A DNA stretch of 64,000 nt from Mycobacterium sp. 852002-51057_SCH5723018 (GCF_001667035.1 NZ_LZIR01000025.1:62001-126000); one strand, 5' to 3'; positions 53,319 through 62,104 are shown, counted from the stretch's first letter. Numbers and translations are program-made. Notes: generated by a model from the letters alone, not told the origin.

Positions 53319-54227
53319 TCAAACCGCCGTCGCCGGGTCGTTATAGGTCGCCTGGCGTGCGTCGGGGACGAGGGCGAATGCCCAATTCAGGGTGACGAAC
53401 GGTTCATCCAGGGTCGTTCCGTCCGGGGCGAGACCTGGTTCGTGGCGCACGAAGTCTGCTTTCAGCGAGTTTTGGACGGCGAACACCACGTCGCAGTCGA
53501 TGTAGGGGTCGTCGCGCAGGAACACTTGGGTGATCAGCGGTTGATAGCCGTTGGCGTGCATCCAGAAGTGGACATGCTGCGGACGCATTATGGATCTGCC
53601 TGCCGCACGCAGGATTTCGCCGCCCGGACCGTCGGTGGGCGCCGGGTAGTAACGCGGCGTGACCGATCGATACCAGAATCGGCCGTTTTCGTCGGTGGTC
53701 AGCAGCGCACGCATGGCTAGTTGGTCGTGCAGCTTTTCGGTCAGCTGAACGTCGTAAAAACCCTCGCCGTCGCTGTGCCAGGTGTCCACATGTGCTCCGG
53801 TGATGGGGAGGCCCTGCTCATCGACGACCCTGCCGCTGACGAACAACGGCGTGCCGACGACCCCGCCGGAGATGTCGGCCCCGTTTTCGGCCCTCGGACG
53901 GCCCTCGACAAAAAATGGACCAAGCAGGGCCGAGTCGGTGGCCGATGGGCCGCCGTGGTCGTTGATCTTGTCCAGCAGCATGCTCAAGCCCAGTATGTCG
54001 GACAGCAGCACAAACTCCTCGCGAGTCGGGCTGCAGATCTTGCCCACCCGCTCAAGGAAATCCATAGCGGTGGCCCATTCCTCACCGGTCAGCCGCACTT
54101 CTCGGGCAAAATCATGCAGATGCTGCACCAAGCAGACCAATAGCTGCCTGAACCGCTCGTTGGCTGACGCGTCGAAACTCCGTTGCACGGCCTCGGTGAT
54201 CGTGTCCTCTGTCAAATCGATCGACAT
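53319..54227 (-). CDS. Intradiol ring-cleavage dioxygenase (hydroxyquinol/catechol 1,2-type)
   Basis: This 302-aa non-heme Fe(III) dioxygenase begins with the helical dimerisation domain (about residues 1-100). The catalytic beta-sandwich carries Tyr in DGEGFYDVQ, Tyr in VTPRYYPAP, and His/His in RPQHVHFWMHANG, the four iron ligands. GRVVDEQGLPITGAHVDTWH is typical of the family. It should cleave catechol or hydroxyquinol between the hydroxyls to a muconate. ATG 54227 follows GAAGGGAGTTTGCG. Dyad module C lies about 170 bases upstream. A muconate-processing partner could be the CMD-like gene, which shares the module. Confidence 0.9.
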   Translation of the reverse strand: MSIDLTEDTITEAVQRSFDASANERFRQLLVCLVQHLHDFAREVRLTGEEWATAMDFLERVGKICSPTREEFVLLSDILGLSMLLDKINDHGGPSATDSALLGPFFVEGRPRAENGADISGGVVGTPLFVSGRVVDEQGLPITGAHVDTWHSDGEGFYDVQLTEKLHDQLAMRALLTTDENGRFWYRSVTPRYYPAPTDGPGGEILRAAGRSIMRPQHVHFWMHANGYQPLITQVFLRDDPYIDCDVVFAVQNSLKADFVRHEPGLAPDGTTLDEPFVTLNWAFALVPDARQATYNDPATAV

Positions 54228-54400
54228 CGCAAACTCCCTTCACATTTATCGGGCTTTCGGGTGATCCTTCAAATCACGAAATCCCTTGCGCTGCAAGCCC
54301 GCGTACAGCGTCCTGCGCCGCGCATTTGTGGGGCGCCTGGCTGGGTGGACAGTACGACGTAACTGCGTCATTACTCAATACTCACCTCGTCACAACCGAA

Positions 54401-54441
54401 ATCGTCAGGGCTAACCCCCAATCGGTATACCTACTAGCTGC
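54401..54441 (-). promoter_or_regulatory. Dyad module C upstream of the intradiol dioxygenase
   Basis: On the minus strand GCAGCTAGTAGGTA (54441-54428) is followed by TACCGATTGGGGG; CTGACGAT (54408-54401) lies exactly 24 bases after the core GCTAGT. The GGTATACCGATT part matches modules A and I (GGTATATCGATT). The remaining bases of 54228-54540 contain no supported gene. Confidence 0.5.
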
Positions 54442-54540
54442 AACGAGGGTGACTACTCACTGCTGACGGGCGTGGATGGCAGTAACAGGTCGCTCTGGAT
54501 ATCAACGTGCTTCGTCGTTGTGCTGACGATCAGCTGCAAG

Positions 54541-55233
54541 TCAGCGAGAGTCGAGAAATGTGATGACCGCGCGGACGCGCCGATGATCGTCGTCCGTCTC
54601 GGGCAAGCCGAGTTTGGTCAGGATGCTGCGGACGTGCTTTTCGACGGTGCCCTCGGTTACCCACAGCCGCCGCGCGATGCCGGCATTGGACCGGCCCTCG
54701 GCCATCAACTCCAGCACCTCGAGTTCGCGCGGAGACAGTACCGCCAGGGGATCGTCGCGGCGCCGTCCGGACACCAACTCCTGGACCACCGCCGGGTCGA
54801 CCACAGACGCGCCCTTTGCGATTCGCTGCAGGGTGTCGACGAAATCCGCGACATCGGTGACCCGGCTTTTGAGCAGGTAGCCGATACCGCTGCCGCTGGC
54901 CAACAGCTCCATCGCGTGCTCGACGTCGACATAGGCGGACAGCACCAGAATCCCGGTGTCGGGAAGTTCCTGGCGTATCACCCGGGCGGCCTCCAGGCCC
55001 TCGGTGGTGTGAGTGGGCGGCATCCGGATATCCACGATCACCACATCGGGGCTGGTATCCCGCACCAGCGCGAGGAGCTCGACGGCGTTGCCCACCTGAC
55101 CAACGACGTTGAAGCCGGAGCGCTCCAGCAGGCTGGCCAAACCCTCGCGAAGTAGGGTCTCGTCGTCGGCGACCACCGCGCGCAGGGGGGCCGGCTCCGT
55201 GCCTGACGAGGCGGTGCTTGTTTCCGTCGTCAA
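54541..55233 (-). CDS. NarL/LuxR-type response regulator
   Basis: This 230-aa regulator has a receiver domain with the acidic pair in AVVADDETLLREG, phospho-Asp in DVVIVDIRMPPTHT and Lys in GYLLKSRVTD. The C-terminal GerE/LuxR helix-turn-helix has LSPRELEVLELMAEGRSNAG and VTEGTVEKHVRSILTKL. I chose TTG 55233, which has a near-perfect GGGAGGACAAGGGG just upstream; the frame is open to 55308. It is the only complete response regulator in the window, alongside four HisKA_3 kinases of the kind that pair with this class. It is a candidate binder of the dyad modules. Confidence 0.88.
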   Translation of the reverse strand: MTTETSTASSGTEPAPLRAVVADDETLLREGLASLLERSGFNVVGQVGNAVELLALVRDTSPDVVIVDIRMPPTHTTEGLEAARVIRQELPDTGILVLSAYVDVEHAMELLASGSGIGYLLKSRVTDVADFVDTLQRIAKGASVVDPAVVQELVSGRRRDDPLAVLSPRELEVLELMAEGRSNAGIARRLWVTEGTVEKHVRSILTKLGLPETDDDHRRVRAVITFLDSR

Positions 55234-55368
55234 CCCCTTGTCCTCCCGGCTTGCTGCTTGAGGAACCCGCTGGTCTGGGTAGCACGGTATCAGCTTTCCG
55301 GCTGTCACCCATGCCTGTTAGCTGCCAGCAGCGACGACATTGGGCACGCAAAACGGCATCGTAAGCGC

Positions 55369-56409
55369 ATGGCCGTACAGTGGCAGCTCTCGATCGGCAC
55401 CCGCGTGGGTGATGTCGTCGTGGGCAAAGACGCCGAACGTGTCTATGTCGCCGCCGACAACTGTGTGACCGTGATAGCCGGCGGCGACATCGCGGCCCGC
55501 ATACCGGTCGGCCCCGATACCAAGCGTCTGATCCTCAGCGCCGACGACGCGTTCCTTTATGTTGTCGGCTACGACGGTTCCGTACGGGCCATCAGCACCG
55601 CCGACCACGCCGTCACAACCATCGCCGGCAGCCCGAGCACCGCGGAAGTCGTCAGCTCTGATGGGCGCCGCCTCTACACCGCCCATCCCGCGGCAAGTCT
55701 CGAAAGCACCTACAGCCAGATTTCGGCGACGGCGGCCGACGGGACGTCGCTGGGCACCGTGGCGATAAAGAACTACGCCACCGGGATGGATGTGAGCCCC
55801 GATGGCGGTCGGCTGTACGTCGCGACTTCCACGGTCAGCGTCCACACTCAGTTCTTTCCAGGGTGGGTGACGGTGATCGACACAGCGCAACACACCGTCG
55901 TCGACAGCATCGCCGTGCCGGTGTCGCCGGACACCGTGACCGTGAGTCCGGATGGCTCCCGCGTCTTGGTGACGCACTACGACACCAACTCGATCTCGGC
56001 CATCGACGTCGCACGACGCAGCGTCACCTCGGTAAATCTCCCCGATGCGCCGCTTCGCGCGGTGGTCACGCCCGACCACGCCGGCGTCTATGCCATCAGC
56101 ATGCAGTCACTTGTCGCCGTCGACTTCCCGACCGAAATCGCGGAGGTCGTCCCTGCCGGGCGGATGCCGCGCCGGATGCAGTTCAGTAGCGACGGCAAGC
56201 GAGCATGCGTCACCGATCTCGCGTCTTCGCGCGTAGTGGTGCTCGACACCATCAGCAACTCGGTAATCACGGCCTTCGAGCTGGACGGCCATCCCGAGGC
56301 GCTGGCGCTCAGCGGCAACGGCGAGTTGCTGTACGTCGCCGATTACTGGGCGGGCACGCTCACCGCGATTTCGATCGCGTCGGTCCTGCGTGACGCAGAA
56401 GCGGCATGA
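55369..56409 (+). CDS. YVTN-type beta-propeller protein
   Basis: This 346-aa protein is made of about seven propeller blades with the DVSPDGGRLYVATS, TVSPDGSRVLVTHYD and ALSGNGELLYVADYW type of repeat. No signal peptide is seen from ATG 55369; the frame extends up to 55258 with a more hydrophobic, Cys-containing segment, so an export signal is not excluded. These propellers bind proteins or ligands, often beside sensor kinases. It lies tail-to-tail with the CHASE3 kinase. A decayed partial copy of its 3' end lies on the other side of that kinase. Confidence 0.82.
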   Translation: MAVQWQLSIGTRVGDVVVGKDAERVYVAADNCVTVIAGGDIAARIPVGPDTKRLILSADDAFLYVVGYDGSVRAISTADHAVTTIAGSPSTAEVVSSDGRRLYTAHPAASLESTYSQISATAADGTSLGTVAIKNYATGMDVSPDGGRLYVATSTVSVHTQFFPGWVTVIDTAQHTVVDSIAVPVSPDTVTVSPDGSRVLVTHYDTNSISAIDVARRSVTSVNLPDAPLRAVVTPDHAGVYAISMQSLVAVDFPTEIAEVVPAGRMPRRMQFSSDGKRACVTDLASSRVVVLDTISNSVITAFELDGHPEALALSGNGELLYVADYWAGTLTAISIASVLRDAEAA

Positions 56410-56428
56410 ATCCGCCGGGTTGACGGGC

Positions 56429-58285
56429 TTACTCTCGTCCCAGCTCGGTCAGTGGCAATTCGACCCGCAGGGTGGTACCGGCTCCTTTTGGGCTGTCGAC
56501 GGTCAGCGTTCCGCCCAGCGCTTCTACCCGGTCGATGAGGCCGATGATGCCCGAGCCGCGGGACGGGTCGGCGCCGCCTACGCCGTCGTCACTCACCGTG
56601 AGCAAGAGGCGATCCTCCCGTACCTCGCCGCTGAGCCGCACGACCGAGGAGCGCGCATGTTTGGCCGCGTTCGAAAATGCTTCCGCTACGACGAAATACG
56701 CGGCCGCCGCGATGGAGGGTGGAAGGAGCTCATCCACATGGAGGTCGAGCTCTATCGGTAGCTTCGAGCGATGTGAAAGCGACTTCAATGCCGGCACCAA
56801 GCCGTGCGACAACGCGCCCGGATGGATGCCATGGCAAAGGTCCCGCAGCTCCCCCAGCGCCTCAGTGAGCGTGACGTCGAGCGCACTAAGCTCCTTGCTG
56901 ACTTCCGAAGCCTCAGTAGGCGCAGCCTCCTGGAATGCACGGATCCGCAGACACAGCGCGACCAGCCGCTGCTGGATGCCGTCATGCAGGTTGCGTTCGA
57001 TGCGTCTCCGGGCCCCGTCGGCCGCGGTCACGATGCGAGCGCGCGACGCCATGAGATCGGCGCGGGCCTGGGCGTTGGCGATGGCGGTGCCGATCAGATT
57101 GGTGAACTCGGCCATGCGCGCCTCGGTGCCCTCCGGAAGCGGGTGGTCCTGCGGTGACAGCGCAGTGATCGCCCCCCACAGCGTTCCCCCGACCTTGACC
57201 GGCGCGCCGACCACCGCGTAGGGGCCCCCGGGCAACTCGGGTGGCGATTGCTCGACAATCCTTGCGGGCTCGCCGGTCTGCCGTACCGGCGCCGCAACGG
57301 CGGCGTCGATCGGGATGCGGCAGCCAACCAGCAGGGGATCACCCACGCGCCGCCAAGCGGCACAAACGGTGGCCGTGCCGTCGGCCTCGAAGCGCAGCAG
57401 TCGAGTGATCTCGACGTCCAACAACTGCCCGACCTCGCGGCTGACCGCGGAAAACACGTCATGAGACGGATCCCCCTGAGCGACGAGTGTGGCAACACGC
57501 CGCAACGCGGCCTGCTCGTCGCGCCCGCGCTCCAGTGACTCGGCCATTGCATTGAAGCTGCGCTCGAGCACACCGATCTCGGCCTTAGCCCTCTCCGGCA
57601 CACGCGCCGCAAGGTCACCGGCGGCGAGCCGCTCGGCCATGCGCGCGGTCCGGCGCACTGGAGCGACGACACCCCGCGCCAGGTAGGCCGCGATGAGCGT
57701 CGTCGTTAGCATCGAGACGCCGAGCCCGCCGGCTCCGAGCAGGGCCGCACGCTGGTAGGCACGGTCCGCATCGGCCTGAGCAGCGATATTCTCGGATAAC
57801 TCCTCCGCGTTATAGGCGTCTACCTCGTGCCGGAGCCCGTCCATCCGCGGTCGTCCGATCTGCTCGACCATGCTCTTCACCGATGGATCTCCGCGGCGGG
57901 CGGCGTCCACCAGAGGCACCGCGTAGTCGTTCAGATAGGAAAGTGCCTCCCGCTGCAACTGTTCGGCGCGTACCGCCTGAACGGCTGGCTCAGCGATCTG
58001 GCGCAGCGCCGCCAACTTTGCCGGAAGGGCACGCCTAGCGCCTTCCCACGTTTCGAGGAAGCGCTCGTCACCGGTGATAATGAAACCCCGCTGGCTGGCC
58101 TCGATGTCGATCAGTTGATTCCTGACCTCGCGGGCGAGGCTGATTTCCTGCCGACTATGTTCGGCGATAGTTTTGGCCCGGCTGGCGTGCCCCATCGCGA
58201 GCAGCAGGAAGATGAACAGCGCCGCGATGACAGCCCCGAGCAGCGATGTCGCGGCCAGCAATCGTCCTGTGATCCCAACTCGCAT
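56429..58285 (-). CDS. CHASE3-HAMP-GAF sensor histidine kinase
   Basis: This 618-aa kinase has a membrane segment at residues 5-28, then a CHASE3 sensory domain outside the membrane (IEASQRGFIITGDERFLETW, SYLNDYAVPLVDAARRG). A second membrane segment near 185-210 is followed by HAMP (VVAPVRRTARMAERLAAGDL), GAF (about 275-415), HisKA_3 (RIERNLHDGIQQRL) and an ATPase domain (SNAAKHARS, SDDGVGG, GIIGLIDRVEALGG). ATG 58285 starts just before the first helix; in-frame GTGs lie 12-18 bases further up. It senses an extracytoplasmic signal, unlike the mainly GAF-based paralogues. Confidence 0.9.
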   Translation of the reverse strand: MRVGITGRLLAATSLLGAVIAALFIFLLLAMGHASRAKTIAEHSRQEISLAREVRNQLIDIEASQRGFIITGDERFLETWEGARRALPAKLAALRQIAEPAVQAVRAEQLQREALSYLNDYAVPLVDAARRGDPSVKSMVEQIGRPRMDGLRHEVDAYNAEELSENIAAQADADRAYQRAALLGAGGLGVSMLTTTLIAAYLARGVVAPVRRTARMAERLAAGDLAARVPERAKAEIGVLERSFNAMAESLERGRDEQAALRRVATLVAQGDPSHDVFSAVSREVGQLLDVEITRLLRFEADGTATVCAAWRRVGDPLLVGCRIPIDAAVAAPVRQTGEPARIVEQSPPELPGGPYAVVGAPVKVGGTLWGAITALSPQDHPLPEGTEARMAEFTNLIGTAIANAQARADLMASRARIVTAADGARRRIERNLHDGIQQRLVALCLRIRAFQEAAPTEASEVSKELSALDVTLTEALGELRDLCHGIHPGALSHGLVPALKSLSHRSKLPIELDLHVDELLPPSIAAAAYFVVAEAFSNAAKHARSSVVRLSGEVREDRLLLTVSDDGVGGADPSRGSGIIGLIDRVEALGGTLTVDSPKGAGTTLRVELPLTELGRE

Positions 58286-58439
58286 CCTGGACCTCACCAC
58301 CACGCGGCTCGCACCGGCAGGGCCGGCATCCCTCGAATGGTTCAGTTCACAATAGTGTGCCGCTTGACAAGCGCTTGGCAAACAGTACCGCGGAAAAAGA
58401 CCTGCGCTTTGCTGATCACGGGCGCGGTGAAAACAGAGT

Positions 58440-58634
58440 TACCGAGGTTGAGGGGAGAGTTGTATTACCTGGGGCAGGTGCCGAGGGCACGCGAGCGTAC
58501 GTCACCGATCGCGCGGTTCCATCGTCGTGCTGCCCAGCAACTCGGTGATCGAAAGCGATGCCGGGGCTGAACGCGATGCCGAAGCACTGTCACTCAGTGG
58601 CAACAGCGCGTGGCCGTACGTCGACGGCTACTAA
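58440..58634 (+). pseudogene. Decayed 3' end of a YVTN propeller gene
   Basis: Conceptual translation with one frame change gives GTRAYVTD, then IVVLPSNSVIESDA, then EALSLSGNSAWPYVDGY and a stop. This parallels GKRACVTD, VVVLDTISNSVITAF and EALALSGNGELLYVADY at the end of the propeller gene at 55369-56409. It is the same strand and flanks the CHASE3 kinase on its other side. The N-terminal five-sixths of the gene are missing. Confidence 0.65.
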
Positions 58635-59053
58635 GCCGTCATGCGTCCCTGCAACGCCGCCTGCGGTATCTGCTCATCGGTGCGCTGTCGCCAGCGCTGT
58701 GGCTGCATCACGCGGTATGCCCGTCTTCGGTTAGCCGCCGTCAGCCCGTAAGCGACGAATTGGACTGATTGCGTTGCTATCCCGGAATGCGTAGGCGCGA
58801 AGCGCCGCTGCATCAGTGCCATGGGAGAGCACGGCACACCGGCCCGCACAGTCGCGGAGTCGGTATCGACAAAGACTGTTGGACTGAATGGCCGAACCGC
58901 GGTAATCGTTGTAGCTCGGCACAGTCGACGACGGCCTTGTCGCCGGACGACAACTCCGGAACAAGGATTGGGCGCCCGATGACGAAGCGATACATCGATC
59001 GGCGGCGTAACTTCCTCCCCAATCAAGTTGGCGGAAAGGAAAAGCCGAGAATC
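58635..59053. other. Gene-poor stretch after the propeller remnant
   Basis: About 420 bases with no supported gene. Overlapping frames exist on both strands (for example minus 58631-59134), but their translations are Arg/His-rich with no family resemblance. No dyad module is present. Confidence 0.35.
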
Positions 59054-59335
59054 ATGTCGTACATCACGCCCATCCTTGTCTTGCTCATGGTGGTGTCCCC
59101 GCTGTTCATCCCGATAGGCGTTCATGTTGTGCACGCCATTCGCGTCTGCTGGGCGCGCCTGCGTGCGCAGGCGCCGACCACCGCCGCACCGGGGCGGGGC
59201 GACAGCTTAAACTCGACGTCGAAGTCGATTGAGAAATCTATGTTTTCATGCTTTTCGCCGAAACTCTTCGATCACGCGGGCCTGTTCCACCGCGTCAGTG
59301 ATGATTTCGACGTGGCCGCCGTTGTGAACGTGTAG
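59054..59335 (+). CDS. Small membrane protein candidate
   Basis: The frame encodes 93 aa and starts MSYITPILVLLMVVSPLFIP, a clear membrane helix, followed by a basic segment (RVCWARLRAQ) and a polar tail. ATG 59054 is preceded by GGAAAGGAAAAGCCGAG. The last 90 bases overlap the 3' end of the hydrolase gene on the other strand, which makes the C-terminus doubtful. No family is recognised. Confidence 0.42.
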   Translation: MSYITPILVLLMVVSPLFIPIGVHVVHAIRVCWARLRAQAPTTAAPGRGDSLNSTSKSIEKSMFSCFSPKLFDHAGLFHRVSDDFDVAAVVNV

Positions 59336-60076
59336 CGCTCCATTCGGCAGCAACCGGTGCATGATCTTGGCGTTGGCCAGTGGAATGATCGGATCATCAC
59401 TACCCGCCACGATCAAAGTGGGCTGCCGGATGAGCGGCAGCATCAAGACGCTGGTCCAGCCCGCCCCGGCTATCAGCTGGTGCAGATATCCGATGCGCGA
59501 GCCGGCCATCAATTGGCGGTCGAAGACTTGTTTGATCATCATGGGGTCGCTGCGGGCCGTTCCGCCGTAGATCTCCGGGGCGATCATGGCGGCATAACGG
59601 TGATCCAGAAATCGCTTCGGCGTCAACATTTTCGCCAGCACCGACGGTTTGCCGGGAATCATCAAAGAACCGGTACCGGTGGACACCAGGATCAGGCGGC
59701 GGCACCGGTGCGGGTTCTGGAACGCGAACTGCTGGGCGAGCCCGCCGCCCCATGACAATCCTAAGATGTCAACTTGGGGCCTGCCGACTCGGCGATCGAT
59801 GATACCTATCTTCTTCAGTAGCCTGCCCAGCACGGCGGCCAAGTATGGAAATCTGTACGGGAACGGCGAATCCGGTGAGCCGCCAGTGCCCGGTACATCG
59901 AACCGCACCACCGTGGTGTCCGGCTGCAGTTGCGCCACAAATGGAGCGAGAACTTCGAGGCTCGCGCCGATTCCGTTGCACAGTACCAATGGGACTCCGG
60001 TGCCCCACCGGACATCGACCCGGATTTGTTGACCGAGGACCGGTATCAGATTCTCATCGTTCATGCTTGCGCTCAT
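59246..60076 (-). CDS. phaZ: Alpha/beta hydrolase, intracellular PHA depolymerase type (PhaZ)
   Basis: This 276-aa alpha/beta hydrolase has the oxyanion region VPLVLCNGIGASLE, VVRFDVPGTGGS, the nucleophile elbow ILGLSWGGGLAQQFA (Ser near residue 109), acid Asp in VAGSDDPIIP and His in VHNGGHVEII. The GLSWGG elbow and length fit the PhaZ depolymerases of Pseudomonas-type PHA loci. It is the last gene of an operon with a PHA synthase and a small ORF, which supports the assignment. The start is ATG 60076 or ATG 60064. Confidence 0.85.
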   Translation of the reverse strand: MSASMNDENLIPVLGQQIRVDVRWGTGVPLVLCNGIGASLEVLAPFVAQLQPDTTVVRFDVPGTGGSPDSPFPYRFPYLAAVLGRLLKKIGIIDRRVGRPQVDILGLSWGGGLAQQFAFQNPHRCRRLILVSTGTGSLMIPGKPSVLAKMLTPKRFLDHRYAAMIAPEIYGGTARSDPMMIKQVFDRQLMAGSRIGYLHQLIAGAGWTSVLMLPLIRQPTLIVAGSDDPIIPLANAKIMHRLLPNGALHVHNGGHVEIITDAVEQARVIEEFRRKA

Positions 60077-60275
60077 CGGCGAGCACTATGACATCGGCGA
60101 TGCCCTCCCGCCGCGTTGACGGCCGCGGACCGGACTTCGCCCGTAGCAGGCGCCGTCTGGCGGCGGCCACCAGGCCGGCGCTCGCGGAGGCTGTCCTGCC
60201 GAGCGTTGCAAACCAGTGCTCCCATACGGCTAGCACGAACTCGATGGGCAGCGCGAGGCGGCTGTCAACGTTCAT
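60054..60275 (-). CDS. Small ORF between PHA synthase and depolymerase
   Basis: This 73-aa protein starts at ATG 60275, overlapping the synthase stop by 11 bases and the depolymerase start by 23 bases, as in coupled operons. It reads MNVDSRLALPIEFVLAVWEH, then ATLGRTASASAGLVAAARRR and a charged tail. It could help with granules or folding, but no family is recognised and it is too short for certainty. Confidence 0.5.
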   Translation of the reverse strand: MNVDSRLALPIEFVLAVWEHWFATLGRTASASAGLVAAARRRLLRAKSGPRPSTRREGIADVIVLADERKHER

Positions 60276-62001
60276 GTACGTAGCTCCCGGGCGCCGGAGC
60301 CAGGACTGTGAGCCCAGCACCGCCGAGCTCGGCGGGCGCCGTTTTCTGATCGCCGCCGCGCTCAGTCCACCACGCCGAGAGGTCGTGCCACCAGGAATCG
60401 GCGTTTGTTTCCGCCTCCGTCATCCAACGATTGGGGTCGCGTTCGTCGACAGTTCCCGCGCGGTAGGAAGCCTTCGGATTGCCCGGGGGATTGACCAGCG
60501 CGGCGATGTGCCCGCTCGACGACAGGACGAACCGCAGCTCTTTGCTTCCGAGCAGCCTTGCGCTGCGATAGCAGGCCTGCCAAGGCGAAATGTGGTCGGC
60601 AATCCCCGCGACGACGTACGTATCGGCCGTCACCGTGCCAAGGTCGACTGGGCTGCCGAGCATGCGCACAGCCCCCGGCTCCGTCAAAGCGTTCTGCAGG
60701 CCCATCGTCACCATGTCGCGATGCAGCGCCGCCGGCATGCGCGTGGTGTCGGCGTTCCAGAACAGCACGTCGAACGGTGCCGGCGAGCGGCCCTGCAAAT
60801 AGTTATTGACCCAGTACCGCCATACCAGGTCGGTGGGCCGCAGCCAGGCGAACACCTCGGCGAGCGCTCGGCCGTCGAGGTAGCCCTTGCGCGCCGACAG
60901 CGCGACCGCGAGTTTGGCGGTCGTCGCGTCGAGAGCCGCGGCCGCGCCCGCCTGTCCCTGATCGAGCACGGTCACCATCAACGTCAGGCTGGCGATGCGC
61001 TCAGCTTCGCCCATCGCGCTCAGATGGGCGGCGGTCATGGCCGCCAGGATCCCGCCCGAGCACGACGCCTGCACGTGAGCGCTCTCCGACCCGGTCACCC
61101 TTCGGAGAACCTCCAGCGCGTCGACAATCGCGCCGCCGTATTTATCGCAGCCCCAGGACCGTTGCGCCGCAGCGGGATTGCGCCACGAGATGGCGAACAC
61201 TTGGTGGCCCTGGCGCACGAAGTACTCCACCATGCTGCGGCCCGGCGCAATGTCGAGGATGTAGAACTTATTGATCACCGGCGGCACCATGAGCAGCGGC
61301 ACTGTCCACACCTTCTCGGTTTGCGGTGTGTACTGAATGAGTTCGAACACCTCGTTCCGGTACACGACCGCACCCGGTGTGACGGCGAGGTCCTTACCGA
61401 CCGTGAACGCATCGGGTTCCACCATCGACGGAAGCCGCGGCGGCGCAGCCACATCGCGCAGGAAGCGTCGCGCTCCTCGAAGGACGCTGAGGCCACCGGT
61501 GTCGATGATCGCCTTCCACGCCAGCGGACTGACCAACGGATTATTGCTGGGGGCAAGCCCTTCCATAATGAGGTCGAACACGAATCGGATCCGCTCGGCA
61601 TCGCGCCAATCGAGCGCCGCTTCGGCGAGAAGGTGGTCAGCTAGTTCGACGGCGGCCAAGTACGTTTGCATGGACCGCTTCAGCAGCGGGTTGCCCTGCC
61701 ATGCCGGATCGCTGAAGCGCTTGTCGGCCTTGACGTGAGCGCGATCGGACGTGCCCGTGGCGATCGAGGCGAGTTCGCGACCGAAGGCCCCTACCCGTTC
61801 GGCGACAAGGCCCGGCCGGCGGGCCAATTTCAAGCCGAACCTGCCCCAGGACGTATCGGGCATCATCCGGCTCGCGATCCCAACCGCCGAACCGGTCAGT
61901 AATAGATCAGGCGGTGTAGTAATCTCAGCCGGACGCTCGACTTCTGGGCTTGACATCGACAAGATCTTGGCTCGCTTCGGGTTTGACTTCGTCGGCCTCA
62001 T
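60265..62001 (-). CDS. phaC: Poly(3-hydroxyalkanoate) synthase
   Basis: This 578-aa PHA synthase should polymerise hydroxyacyl-CoA into polyester granules. It shows the N-terminal DPAWQGNPLLKRSMQTYLA block and the catalytic Cys in the lipase-like box VQASCSGGILAAM (near residue 313). VFAISWRNPAAAQRSWG, the Asp in VVAGIADHISPW and the His in SSSGHIAALVNPPGN complete the triad. The length fits class I/II enzymes. A start at ATG 62001 or ATG 61956 (MSSPEVER) cannot be decided, since neither has a strong ribosome site. It heads the operon with the small ORF and depolymerase. Confidence 0.92.
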   Translation of the reverse strand: MRPTKSNPKRAKILSMSSPEVERPAEITTPPDLLLTGSAVGIASRMMPDTSWGRFGLKLARRPGLVAERVGAFGRELASIATGTSDRAHVKADKRFSDPAWQGNPLLKRSMQTYLAAVELADHLLAEAALDWRDAERIRFVFDLIMEGLAPSNNPLVSPLAWKAIIDTGGLSVLRGARRFLRDVAAPPRLPSMVEPDAFTVGKDLAVTPGAVVYRNEVFELIQYTPQTEKVWTVPLLMVPPVINKFYILDIAPGRSMVEYFVRQGHQVFAISWRNPAAAQRSWGCDKYGGAIVDALEVLRRVTGSESAHVQASCSGGILAAMTAAHLSAMGEAERIASLTLMVTVLDQGQAGAAAALDATTAKLAVALSARKGYLDGRALAEVFAWLRPTDLVWRYWVNNYLQGRSPAPFDVLFWNADTTRMPAALHRDMVTMGLQNALTEPGAVRMLGSPVDLGTVTADTYVVAGIADHISPWQACYRSARLLGSKELRFVLSSSGHIAALVNPPGNPKASYRAGTVDERDPNRWMTEAETNADSWWHDLSAWWTERGGDQKTAPAELGGAGLTVLAPAPGSYVHER

Positions 62002-62104
62002 TGCCCGGTGCGGCTCACCTTAGGGGTGGTTTTTCACAACGCCATCGTCCGCGCGGAACGAGTACCGGTGGGTAGGTTGTCGCGCGGCGACAACACCGAG
62101 GGCA

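Noticed and set aside
54472-55155. Plus-strand frame downstream of dyad module C
   Set aside because: It is antisense to the NarL-type regulator. Module C aligns better in the minus direction, toward the intradiol dioxygenase.
58631-59134. 167-residue minus-strand frame in the gap after the propeller remnant
   Set aside because: It is His/Arg-rich with no motif or ribosome site, and overlaps a better plus-strand small membrane ORF.
59845-61644. Long plus-strand open frame opposite the PHA synthase operon
   Set aside because: It is a shadow of the real minus-strand genes in high-GC DNA; composition is Arg-rich and no domain is recognisable.
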